From contig CAWHLP010000041.1 in the NCBI GenBank assembly GCA_963830205.1, positions 248,001-312,000 on the forward strand: 64,000 bases of DNA, read 5' to 3'. This DNA is from CAVSRC01 sp963830205 (GTDB lineage: Bacteria > Pseudomonadota > Alphaproteobacteria > Rhizobiales > Kaistiaceae). Below the pieces are notes generated by a model. That model was not told where the DNA came from. It saw only the letters and a program-made list of their open reading frames with translations, and searched no databases. Below are positions 10,418 through 18,035 of the stretch, piece by piece. How positions within the stretch are numbered: the stretch's first letter is position 1; every line of letters starts with the position of its first letter. Made by a program: the position numbers and the translations under genes.

Positions 10418-11479
10418 ATGGCGGCAACGGTCACGGCATCGCTTGATGTGATGGGCGGCGACAAGGGCGCCGAGGTGGTGGTGCCGGGCGCCGACATGGT
10501 GCTGCGCCGTCATCAGGACATGCGCTTCCGGCTGTTCGGCGACGAGGCGGTGGTGCGCCCGCTGCTCGACCGCTATCCGCGCGTCAAGGCCGCGTCCGAT
10601 TTCGAGCATTGCGAGGTCACCATCCGCGGCGAGGACAAGCCCAGCCAGGCGCTCAGGCGCGGGCGCGGCAAGTCGAGCATGTGGCGCGCCATCGAGGCGA
10701 TCAAGGATGGCGCCGACTTTGCCGTATCGGCCGGCAATACCGGCGCGCTGATGGCGATGGCCCTGTTCTGCCTGCGCGGCGAGAACGACATCGACCGGCC
10801 GGCGATTGCCGGCATCTGGCCGACGCTACGTGGCGAGGCGGTCGTCCTGGACATCGGGGCCACCATCGGCGCCGATGCCGAGCAGCTTTTCGAATATGCC
10901 GTCATGGGCGCCGCCATGGCCCGCGCACTGTTTGGCAAGGAGCGGCCGAGCGTCGGCCTGCTCAACATCGGCGTCGAGGAGATCAAGGGCATCGAGGAGA
11001 TCCGCCTGGCCGGCCAGATGCTCAAGGACGCCGATCTGCCCTATCTCGATTATCAGGGCTTCGTCGAGGGCGACGACATCGGCAAGGGCACCACCGACGT
11101 GGTGGTGACCGAGGGCTTCGCCGGCAACATCGCGCTGAAGGCGGCGGAGGGCACCGCCCGGCAGATCACCAGCTATCTGCGCCAGGCCATGGGTGCCAGC
11201 CTGCCGGCCCGCATCGGCTACCTGCTGGCGCGCGGCGCCTTCGAGAAGCTGCGCCACAGGATGGATCCGCGGCGCAGCAACGGTGGCGCCTTCCTCGGAC
11301 TCGGCGGCCTGGTGATCAAGAGCCACGGCGGCACCGACGCCGAAGGTTTCGCCTCCGCCATCGACGTCGGCTACAGCATGGCTGAGAGCGGGATCGTCGA
11401 CAAGATCAACAAGGACCTGTCCGCGCACCGCCAGGCGGTTGCAGCCGCTGATACGGTCGCCAAAACAGGTGCGCTGTGA
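10418..11479 (+). CDS. plsX: Phosphate acyltransferase PlsX
   Basis: PlsX makes acyl-phosphate from acyl-ACP for phosphatidic acid synthesis and acts peripherally at the membrane. From the ATG at 10418 the protein is 353 aa. The SLDVMGGDKGAE opening, the VSAGNTGALMA motif and the DVVVTEGFAGNIALK motif are family signatures. The frame runs open upstream to 10322, but that part is cysteine/tryptophan-rich and unlike the family. The stop overlaps the fabH GTG by 4 bases. The 254 bases upstream (10164-10417) hold no gene I can support. Confidence 0.96.
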   Translation: MAATVTASLDVMGGDKGAEVVVPGADMVLRRHQDMRFRLFGDEAVVRPLLDRYPRVKAASDFEHCEVTIRGEDKPSQALRRGRGKSSMWRAIEAIKDGADFAVSAGNTGALMAMALFCLRGENDIDRPAIAGIWPTLRGEAVVLDIGATIGADAEQLFEYAVMGAAMARALFGKERPSVGLLNIGVEEIKGIEEIRLAGQMLKDADLPYLDYQGFVEGDDIGKGTTDVVVTEGFAGNIALKAAEGTARQITSYLRQAMGASLPARIGYLLARGAFEKLRHRMDPRRSNGGAFLGLGGLVIKSHGGTDAEGFASAIDVGYSMAESGIVDKINKDLSAHRQAVAAADTVAKTGAL

Positions 11480-12453
11480 ACAAATTGCGTTCGGTTGTTC
11501 TGGGTGCCGGCGGTTACCTGCCGGAAAAAGTCCTCACCAACGACGAACTGGCCAGAATGGTCGACACGTCCGATGCCTGGATCCGCCAGCGCACCGGCAT
11601 CGCCGAGCGGCATATCGCCGCCGACGGGGAGGTGACCTCCGATCTTGCCGTGGCGGCGGCCCGCGCCGCCCTCGACCAGGCTGGCGTGCCGGCCAGCGAC
11701 ATCGACCTGATCGTGCTGGCGACCTCGACCCCGGACAACACCTTTCCGGCCGCCGCCGTGACCGTGCAGGAGAAGCTGGGCATGACCTCCGGCGCCGCCT
11801 TCGACATACAGGCGGTCTGCTCCGGCTTCGTCTATGCGCTGACCATAACCGACGCGATGATCCGCGCCGGCCAGGCCAGGAAGGCGCTGGTGATCGGCGC
11901 CGAGACCTTTTCCCGCATCCTCGACTGGACCGACCGGGGCACCTGCGTGCTGTTCGGCGATGGGGCGGGCGCCCTGGTGCTCTCGGCCGAGGAGCAGACG
12001 GGGACGACCGCCGACCGCGGCCTGCTGACCGCGCACCTGCGCTCCGACGGCCGCTACAAGCTGCAGCTCTACGTCGACGGCGGGCCGTCGTCGACCGGCA
12101 CGGTCGGTCACCTGCGCATGGAGGGGCGCGAGGTCTTCAGATACGCCATCTCGGCGATCGGCGGCGTCATCGAGGACGCCTTCAACGCCACCGGCCTGAC
12201 GCCCGCCGACATCGACTGGTTCGTGCCGCATCAGGCCAACATCCGCATCATCGATGGCAGCGCCAAGAAGTTCGGCATACCCGACGAAAAGGTGATCAAG
12301 ACGGTCGTCCAGCACGGCAATACCTCGGCCGCGTCCATTCCGCTGGCCCTGGCGCTGGCCTGCGGCGACGGACGCATCAAGCGCGGCGACCTATTGCTCC
12401 TGGAATCCATGGGCGGCGGCTTTACCTGGGGTTCGGCAATTCTGCGCTGGTGA
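11476..12453 (+). CDS. fabH: Beta-ketoacyl-ACP synthase III (KAS III)
   Basis: This enzyme starts fatty acid synthesis by condensing acetyl-CoA with malonyl-ACP. The protein is 325 aa with a complete catalytic triad: C115 in QAVCSGFVYAL, H252 in VPHQANIRI and N282 in HGNTSAAS. The C-terminal GGGFTWGSAIL is also typical. It starts at GTG 11476, overlapping the plsX stop, so the two genes are translationally coupled. Confidence 0.97.
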   Translation: MNKLRSVVLGAGGYLPEKVLTNDELARMVDTSDAWIRQRTGIAERHIAADGEVTSDLAVAAARAALDQAGVPASDIDLIVLATSTPDNTFPAAAVTVQEKLGMTSGAAFDIQAVCSGFVYALTITDAMIRAGQARKALVIGAETFSRILDWTDRGTCVLFGDGAGALVLSAEEQTGTTADRGLLTAHLRSDGRYKLQLYVDGGPSSTGTVGHLRMEGREVFRYAISAIGGVIEDAFNATGLTPADIDWFVPHQANIRIIDGSAKKFGIPDEKVIKTVVQHGNTSAASIPLALALACGDGRIKRGDLLLLESMGGGFTWGSAILRW

Positions 12454-12601
12454 CCATTCCCTCATCTGGGGTGGAGGCGAAACGCCGTATCCGCTTGTCG
12501 GAGAGTTGATTCCCCCTTCCCAACGCAATAGGCTATCGCATTGGATTGATGGCGAGAATGCGCGGAAGCGGCGACACTCTCCGGGGGAAACAATCGAGGC
12601 C

Positions 12602-12931
12602 ATGGCAGGCAAGACGGTGACTCGGGCCGATCTGTGCGAGGCGGTCTACCAGGCGGTGGGGCTGTCGCGGACGGAGTCGGCCGATCTTGTTGAATTGGTC
12701 CTCGATGAGATCAGCAACCGCATTGTTGCGGGCGAGGCAGTGAAGCTGTCTTCGTTCGGGTCCTTCATCGTACGCAGCAAGGGCGAGCGCATCGGGCGCA
12801 ATCCCAAGACCGGCGAGGAAGTGCCGATATCACCGCGGCGGGTGATGGTGTTCAAGCCGAGCAACGTGCTCAAGCAGAAAATCAACCAGGCGCTGATCGA
12901 CGGTGGCAGCCGGGAGGAAAGCGGCCAATGA
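12602..12931 (+). CDS. ihfA: Integration host factor subunit alpha
   Basis: This is a DNA-bending nucleoid protein that pairs with IhfB and assists sigma-54 promoters, recombination and replication. It is 109 aa from the ATG at 12602. The beta-arm GRNPKTGEEVPISPRRVMVFKPS and the N-terminal TRADLCEAVYQAVGLSR helix pair are family hallmarks. A GGGGGAA lies about 10 bases upstream. The fabH-ihfA gap (12454-12601) probably carries its own promoter. The plsX-fabH-ihfA-merR order is typical for Hyphomicrobiales. Confidence 0.97.
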   Translation: MAGKTVTRADLCEAVYQAVGLSRTESADLVELVLDEISNRIVAGEAVKLSSFGSFIVRSKGERIGRNPKTGEEVPISPRRVMVFKPSNVLKQKINQALIDGGSREESGQ

Positions 12932-12970
12932 CGACCGCGCCCGCGGCGGGCGCGACTGCAGGGATGAACA

Positions 12971-13516
12971 GTGTCCAAGGGGCCCGACGCGTTCAGAACG
13001 ATCAGTGAAGTAGCGAGCGAGCTGAACCTGCCGCAGCACGTCCTGCGGTTTTGGGAAACGCGTTTCACCCAAATCAAGCCGCTCAAGCGCGGTGGCGGCC
13101 GGCGCTACTACCGCCCCGACGACGTGGAGCTTCTGCGTGGCATTCGCCACCTGCTCTACGGCGAGGGCTACACCATCCGCGGCGTCCAGCGCATCCTCAA
13201 GGAGCAGGGTGGGCGCTTCGTCATTGCCGCCGGCCGCGGCGAGGTGAGCGGCCGCATGGCGCGCGCTGGCGGGCAGTCCGCCGAGGTGGAGCAGGACGAC
13301 GATCTGGCGGTGGCGGACGGCGACTACGACCGCGACGTGCCGGCCTTCGAGGCGAGCGAGCCCGCTGCCGTCATGCCGCCGAAACTGGCCACCAACGGCA
13401 CCGGAACGCCGGCCCACGGGCCACGGCCGCCACTGTCGAACGACGAGAAGGACCGCCTGCAGACCACCTTGAGCGAACTGCTTGAGTTGAAGCGCCTGCT
13501 CGACCAGTCGCGCTGA
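12971..13516 (+). CDS. MerR family transcriptional regulator
   Basis: This is a 181-aa protein beginning at GTG 12971. An N-terminal MerR winged helix (ISEVASELNLPQHVLRFWETRF, then GGGRRYYRPDDVELLRGI) is followed by a low-complexity acidic/proline linker at about residues 90-155 and a short C-terminal helix rich in leucine. No metal-binding cysteines are present, so it is not a metal sensor of the classical type. Its constant place next to ihfA in alphaproteobacteria suggests a housekeeping role, but I know of no defined target. Confidence 0.9.
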   Translation: MSKGPDAFRTISEVASELNLPQHVLRFWETRFTQIKPLKRGGGRRYYRPDDVELLRGIRHLLYGEGYTIRGVQRILKEQGGRFVIAAGRGEVSGRMARAGGQSAEVEQDDDLAVADGDYDRDVPAFEASEPAAVMPPKLATNGTGTPAHGPRPPLSNDEKDRLQTTLSELLELKRLLDQSR

Positions 13517-13588
13517 GGCGGGGACGGGCGCCAAATCCCGCGATGGCGCGTTGCATGGCGGCGCCGGCGCCCATATAGTCCGCGCCGT

Positions 13589-13665
<77 letters not shown>

Positions 13666-13701
13666 GTTTCTTCCGGGGGAGCCGGCCGTGGCCGGCCATT
13701 C

Positions 13702-13777
13702 GCGCCCGTAGCTCAGTGGATAGAGCGTCGCGCTTCGAACGCGAAGGTCGGGAGTTCGATACTCTCCGGGCGCGCCA
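13702..13777 (+). tRNA. tRNA-Arg (anticodon TCG)
   Basis: The acceptor arms GCGCCCG (13702-13708) and CGGGCGC (13767-13773) pair fully, with GCCA following. The anticodon stem TCGCG/CGCGA encloses loop CTTCGAA, giving anticodon TCG (arginine, CGA). The D arm is GCTCAGTGGATAGAGC. It lies 36 bases after tRNA-Pro. Such tRNA pairs are frequent integration points, and the next kilobase is compositionally different. Confidence 0.95.
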
Positions 13778-14085
13778 AAGCGGCATCTGGTTGCAGGAGG
13801 TCTTGATTCTCGTCGGGCGGCCGCCTTTGCCCGTTCTTCTGCCGCCCCCCTGCCAGCCCGCCTTGCCCCTGATCGCCGCAGCCCTCACCGGGCTGGACCT
13901 GATGGGTTGGTGCAGGAGACCAGTCGTTCCTAAAACTAGAAGTCGCGAGGGGTTAAAAATACGAGTGGTGGTCATCCGTCAACGGAATTAGACTAATTCC
14001 AGACGTTGTTTTTCGCCGTGGCAGTCTCGGAGCATCCGGAGGATCTTCGAGCAGGCCGGTCCGGATGCGGTCAGGGGGGAATACG
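13778..14085 (+). promoter_or_regulatory. Non-coding leader with palindrome and sigma-54-like promoter before the VPLPA-CTERM gene
   Basis: I see no gene in these 308 bases. The first half is GC-rich; from about 13930 the AT content rises. A perfect 17-base palindrome, GGAATTAG-A-CTAATTCC, lies at 13984-14000. At 14019-14034 the sequence TGGCAGTCTCGGAGCA has the TGGCA and GCA elements at sigma-54 -24/-12 spacing (10 bases between GG and GC), though the inner TT of the consensus is not matched. This would put transcription about 40 bases before the ATG at 14086. Function is inferred. Confidence 0.45.
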
Positions 14086-14834
14086 ATGATCCGCAAATTG
14101 GTGGGTGCAGTTTCTTTTGCGTCGCTTCTGTTGCTGGGAACGGCGCCTAGCAACGCAACAACGGTCTACGTCACCTACGCCGGAACCGTTTCCAGCGGAC
14201 TAGACACACTGGGGCTGTTTGGCACACCTGGCGCTAGTCTTGCTTCAACTCAAGATGCGCCGGTCGAATATACGGCAAACTACGCTTTCGATGTAGTATT
14301 TGGCTCTCCTTACACTTATTTCGCTAATACATCCTTGACTGAATACATATATGGGGGAAGCGAATATCCGGCCGCCAGCCCAGCATTGAGTGCGTCAATA
14401 GAAATTAATGGCAGAACAAAAAGCTCTAGACCTAACAGACGCTTCTTATTCTCAGATACAAGGATACAATTCTGGGGCAGCATCAGGTGCAACTGAACAG
14501 TACCATTATGCGGCTGAGGAACAATAGCAGAATATTACTTAATCAAATTGATAATTCTCTAGGATTGGCAAGCGGACTCCCTAAAACTATCGCGCAAGAG
14601 CTTATGTATACCGTCAATCCCGCGACGGACTTGCCAAGTGGCTCTTTTTTATACGACGGCGGATGATGCCCTTACATCATATCAGGTCCCATGACCTCGA
14701 GCCATTTCGCAATGACGGACCCTTCAACCGTACCTCTTCCCGCCGCCTTCCCACTCCTCGCCTCCGGCCTCGGTGGCCTCGGGCTGCTTGGTTGGCGCAA
14801 GAAACGGAAGGCTGTAGCCGCTACGGCAGCCTGA
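14086..14834 (+). pseudogene. VPLPA-CTERM sorting-domain protein, frame-disrupted
   Basis: This reads as a secreted protein of the exosortase-sorted class. There is a signal peptide (LVGAVSFASLLLLGTAPSNA), then a mature part opening TTVYVTYAGTVSSGLDTLGLFGTPGASL. It ends with the sorting tail: TVPLPA, a glycine/leucine helix (FPLLASGLGGLGLLGW) and RKKRK. The frame changes about four times (surplus bases near 14411, 14520 and in the T6 run 14645-14650; a missing base near 14691). Corrected, it gives 248 aa. Literally, only 14086-14496 is open. GC is visibly lower than in its neighbours, suggesting transfer. It is either a decaying gene or an intact one with sequence errors. No exosortase gene is in the window. 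Confidence 0.72.
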
Positions 14835-14861
14835 TCAAGGCACCCGATTTGGAACTCGGAG

Positions 14862-14885
14862 AGGCCGCCGGTTGGCGGCCTTTCT
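14862..14885 (+). terminator. Rho-independent terminator after the VPLPA-CTERM gene
   Basis: The stem AGGCCGCC (14862-14869) and GGCGGCCT (14874-14881) enclose a GGTT loop and are followed by TTCTGTTT. It lies 28 bases past the reconstructed stop, which supports the sorting tail being the true 3' end of that gene. Confidence 0.8.
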
Positions 14886-14969
14886 GTTTGCGTCCAAGGC
14901 ATCCGGACCATGGGGCACGAGCGCAGCCATGCGTTGCGCCGGTTGTAGGGGCCTGCCAGACTGAGCCGC

Positions 14970-15101
14970 ATGTCACCGCAAGACGAAGACCCGGCCGGGG
15001 GTGGCCAGCCGCCGCCGGCAACCGGATGGGGCGTTACCGTCGCGCTTGTCCTGGCGATCGCCATCCTGCTCTTCACCGGCTTCGAGAGCCACTGGCTGTA
15101 G
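14970..15101 (+). CDS. Small single-span membrane protein, 43 aa (unrecognised)
   Basis: The ORF runs ATG to TAG with 43 codons. An N-terminal hydrophilic, proline/glycine-rich part (about residues 1-18) precedes one strong hydrophobic helix, VTVALVLAIAILLFTGF (residues 22-38), ending ESHWL. I do not recognise the family. The clean single helix with a charged start resembles small inner-membrane proteins that are common but usually missed. No strong ribosome site is visible, so expression is uncertain. Confidence 0.45.
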   Translation: MSPQDEDPAGGGQPPPATGWGVTVALVLAIAILLFTGFESHWL

Positions 15102-15229
15102 CGCCCGGCCCGAAGGCCGTCGGCCAAGGAAGAGCGCACGCCCGGCACGTGAACGCCAATTGGAATTGCAATCCTTGCGTGGGTAGGGCCTAGTGATCGC
15201 GGTGGCGACAACGATCGGCTGGGTGGGCC

Positions 15230-16441
15230 ATGGGGGATCTCTCGATTGCCGTCGTCGGCGGCGGAATTGGCGGCGCCACCGCGGCGCTGTGCTTGCTCAA
15301 GGCAGGCTTCGACGTCCAGGTCTACGAACAGGCGCGAGAACTGCGCGAGGTCGGTGCCGGTATCCAGGTCAGCCCCAACGCTTCGCGCGTGCTGCATGGT
15401 CTCGGTCTGGCCAACAAATTGGCGGGCCTGGGCGTCAAGCCAATGGCCTGGCACCAGCGCCGCTGGCAGGACGGCCGGACGCTGCTGCGCACGCCGCTGG
15501 CGCAGGCGATGGAGGCAACGTTCGGGTCGCCCCACTACCAGATGCACCGCGCCGACGTGCTCAAGGCGCTGGTCGAGGCAGTTCCGCCGGACCGGCTGCA
15601 CGTCGAGCATTCACTCACCGGCTTTGTCGACGACGGCGAAAAGGTTGAGCTGCGGTTTCAGGACGGCTCGAGCGCCCATGCCGACGTGCTCGTCGGCGCC
15701 GACGGGATTCATTCGACCGTGCGGCAAATCCTTTTCGGTGCGCAGGAGGCGCACTTCACCAAATGCATGTGCTATCGCGGCCTCGTGCCGGTGAGGCGCA
15801 TCGCCCATCTGCATATCCCGGTGGAGTCCCAGCTCTGGATGGGGCCGGGCCGGCATTTCATCCATTATTACGTTCGCAACGGCGACTTGCTGAATTTCGT
15901 CGCCATCGTCGATCAGGACACGTGGACCAGCGAATCCTGGACGGATCGCGGCGACATCGCCGATGCCATCGCCGCCTTCGCGGGCTGGCATGCTCAGGTC
16001 CAAGGCATCCTGAACGCCGTCGACGAGACTTTCGTCTGGGCGCTCTTCGACCGCCTGCCCATGGAGCAATGGTCGGTCGGCCGGGTGACCCTCCTCGGCG
16101 ACGCCTGCCACGCGATGCTGCCGTTCATGGCGCAAGGCGCGGCGCAGGCAATCGAAGACGGGGCGACGCTGGCAGCCTGTCTGGCAAGACACGGCAGAGG
16201 ACATGTGGCCGAGGCGCTGCGCGATTACCAGGCACGACGGCTGCCGAGGACGTCTCGCGTGCAGAGCCTGGCGGCGGGCAACAAGATTCGGTTCCACCTG
16301 CCCGACGGGCCCGAGCAGATCGCCCGCGATGCCGAGATGGCCGGCAACGTGACCGACTGGTCGCCGAAAAGCGTCGCCTGGCTCTACGGCCACGATGCGA
16401 GCCGGCTCGACGATGCTGTCGCATCGCCGGTCGTGACATGA
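15230..16441 (+). CDS. FAD-dependent monooxygenase, salicylate hydroxylase-like
   Basis: This is a 403-aa group A flavoprotein hydroxylase, probably acting on an aromatic acid with NAD(P)H and O2. The Rossmann FAD motif VVGGGIGGAT is at residues 8-17, and VGADGIHSTVR marks the mid-domain DG motif. The second FAD motif, GDACHAMLPFMAQGAAQAIEDG, lies near residues 285-306. It resembles salicylate 1-hydroxylase and 6-hydroxynicotinate 3-monooxygenase; the substrate cannot be read from sequence. There is no catabolic operon around it. It is convergent with the agmatinase gene, with only 3 bases between the stops. Confidence 0.88.
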   Translation: MGDLSIAVVGGGIGGATAALCLLKAGFDVQVYEQARELREVGAGIQVSPNASRVLHGLGLANKLAGLGVKPMAWHQRRWQDGRTLLRTPLAQAMEATFGSPHYQMHRADVLKALVEAVPPDRLHVEHSLTGFVDDGEKVELRFQDGSSAHADVLVGADGIHSTVRQILFGAQEAHFTKCMCYRGLVPVRRIAHLHIPVESQLWMGPGRHFIHYYVRNGDLLNFVAIVDQDTWTSESWTDRGDIADAIAAFAGWHAQVQGILNAVDETFVWALFDRLPMEQWSVGRVTLLGDACHAMLPFMAQGAAQAIEDGATLAACLARHGRGHVAEALRDYQARRLPRTSRVQSLAAGNKIRFHLPDGPEQIARDAEMAGNVTDWSPKSVAWLYGHDASRLDDAVASPVVT

Positions 16442-16444
16442 AGC

Positions 16445-17389
16445 TCAGCTGCCCGCCGCCTCGCGGTTCTGCTGCTGGCGCCGCTTGTGGGCCGCCGCCA
16501 CCAGCGCCAGGTACTCCCACACCACGGTCGCTGCCGCCAGCGCCGTGATCTCGGCGTGGTCGTATGCCGGCGCCACCTCGACCACGTCCATGCCGATGAA
16601 CCGCAAGTCGACGAGGCGGCGCAGGATGCCTTGCATCTGCCAGGTGGCGAGGCCGCCGACCTCGGGCGTGCCGGTGCCCGGCGCGAAGGCCGGATCGAGC
16701 GCATCGATGTCGAAGCTGAGATAGGTCGGCGTCTTGCCGATGATCTCGACGATGCGCTGGGCGATGGCCGCCGGCCCCATCTCGTGGACGGTCTGGGCAT
16801 CGATGATGGTGACGCCCTGGTCGCGGGTCCAGTTCAGGGTGGTCTTGCTCACCGGCGAGCGGATGCCGATCTGGATCATCCGGTGCGGATCGACCAGCTC
16901 GGCGTTGATGGCGTGGTAGAAGACCGAGCCGTGGGCATAGTGCTGGCCGAAATTGTTCGCCCAGGTATCGACATGGGCGTCGAAATGGATGAGCGCCAGC
17001 GGCGTGCCCTGGCGCTTGGTGGCGACCTCGAGCAGCGGCAGGGTGATGCCGTGATCGCCGCCCAGCGCCAGCAGGTGATCGACCGCCAGGGCCTGCTGCT
17101 CGATCAGCCGCATGGTGTTGGCGATGTCGCCGAGCGCAATCGAGAAATCGCCGATGTCGGAGAGCGACAGCGTGGCCGGATTGATAAGCCAGTGCGGATG
17201 ACGGCCGTCGGTGAGCATGCGGCTCGCCTGGCGGATGGCCGCCGGCCCGAAGCGCGCCCCCGGCCGGTTGGTGGTGGCTATGTCGGTGGGGACGCCGGCG
17301 ATGCAGAATTCGGCGTCGCGGTCGTGGCGCTGGATGCCGAGGAAGGTGGGCGGGACGGCGAAGGTGGGGATGTCGGTCATGGTGGTCAC
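16445..17389 (-). CDS. speB: Agmatinase (ureohydrolase)
   Basis: This enzyme hydrolyses agmatine to putrescine and urea. The 314-aa protein has all three manganese motifs of the arginase family: GGDHG (H113), DAHVD (D137, H139, D141) and SFDIDALDP (D227, D229, D232). Its ATG overlaps the stop of the upstream arginine decarboxylase by 4 bases. The pair therefore forms a complete arginine-to-putrescine route, which strongly supports agmatine over other ureohydrolase substrates. The C-terminus is glutamine/arginine-rich. Confidence 0.93.
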   Translation of the reverse strand: MTTMTDIPTFAVPPTFLGIQRHDRDAEFCIAGVPTDIATTNRPGARFGPAAIRQASRMLTDGRHPHWLINPATLSLSDIGDFSIALGDIANTMRLIEQQALAVDHLLALGGDHGITLPLLEVATKRQGTPLALIHFDAHVDTWANNFGQHYAHGSVFYHAINAELVDPHRMIQIGIRSPVSKTTLNWTRDQGVTIIDAQTVHEMGPAAIAQRIVEIIGKTPTYLSFDIDALDPAFAPGTGTPEVGGLATWQMQGILRRLVDLRFIGMDVVEVAPAYDHAEITALAAATVVWEYLALVAAAHKRRQQQNREAAGS

Positions 17390-17937
17390 GCGAAGCGGAA
17401 GACGGCGGCCGCGACGGCGCAGGTCCAGCGGCCGGACCTGTCGCCCTCCGAGGCGGCGGTGAGCGATGTGCTGCCGATGATGAGCTGGCTGGTCTCGTAG
17501 ACCTTGCGGCGCTCGTTCCAGGCGGCGTCGGAATCGAATTCGATGCCGAGCGTCGAGGCCAGCATGGTGGCGGCGAGATCCTCGGCGTATTCGCCGCTGT
17601 GCTCACCGGACATGCCGTGGCCGTGATGCTCGGAGATGTAGCCGTACATGGCCGGGTTGGTCGGCCGGGCAAGGCCGATCGAGGCGTGGATGCGCCGGCC
17701 CGGCTCGCTGGTCTCCGCCCGTGCCATCACGCAGAAGGTGATCTCCCCGGGCTTGAGCGTCTTGACGCCCTCGGCGCGGTCGAGCTGCACACAGCCGGGC
17801 GGCAGGATCGAGGAGACGGTGACCAGGTTCTGCTGCTCGATGTCGGCGTCGCGCAGCGCCAGCTCGAAGGCGGTGAGCTGCTCGCGATGGACACCGATGC
17901 CGCTGGTCAGGAAGAAGCTTGATGGGATCGGAAACAC
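17386..17937 (-). CDS. Pyruvoyl-dependent arginine decarboxylase
   Basis: This enzyme decarboxylates arginine to agmatine using a pyruvoyl group made by self-cleavage. The protein is 183 aa, the family size. The VSSILPPG motif (residues 41-48) is the processing site, with cleavage expected between S42 and S43. The GIGVHREQLTAFELALRDA opening and the GYISEHHGHGMSGEHSGEYAEDLA metal-like stretch are typical. It is coupled to speB, giving a two-gene polyamine operon. This enzyme class is best known from archaea and scattered bacteria; PLP-type enzymes are the more familiar route in proteobacteria. Confidence 0.92.
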   Translation of the reverse strand: MFPIPSSFFLTSGIGVHREQLTAFELALRDADIEQQNLVTVSSILPPGCVQLDRAEGVKTLKPGEITFCVMARAETSEPGRRIHASIGLARPTNPAMYGYISEHHGHGMSGEHSGEYAEDLAATMLASTLGIEFDSDAAWNERRKVYETSQLIIGSTSLTAASEGDRSGRWTCAVAAAVFRFA

Positions 17938-18035
17938 GGGGTGGGCCGGTCAATCCTGGGTTCGGGGGCTGCGGCGCCGCACGCGCCGATGTAGCAAAAA
18001 GACACTGGCCGCTTGGCAGGCTGGCGTCAATGCGT

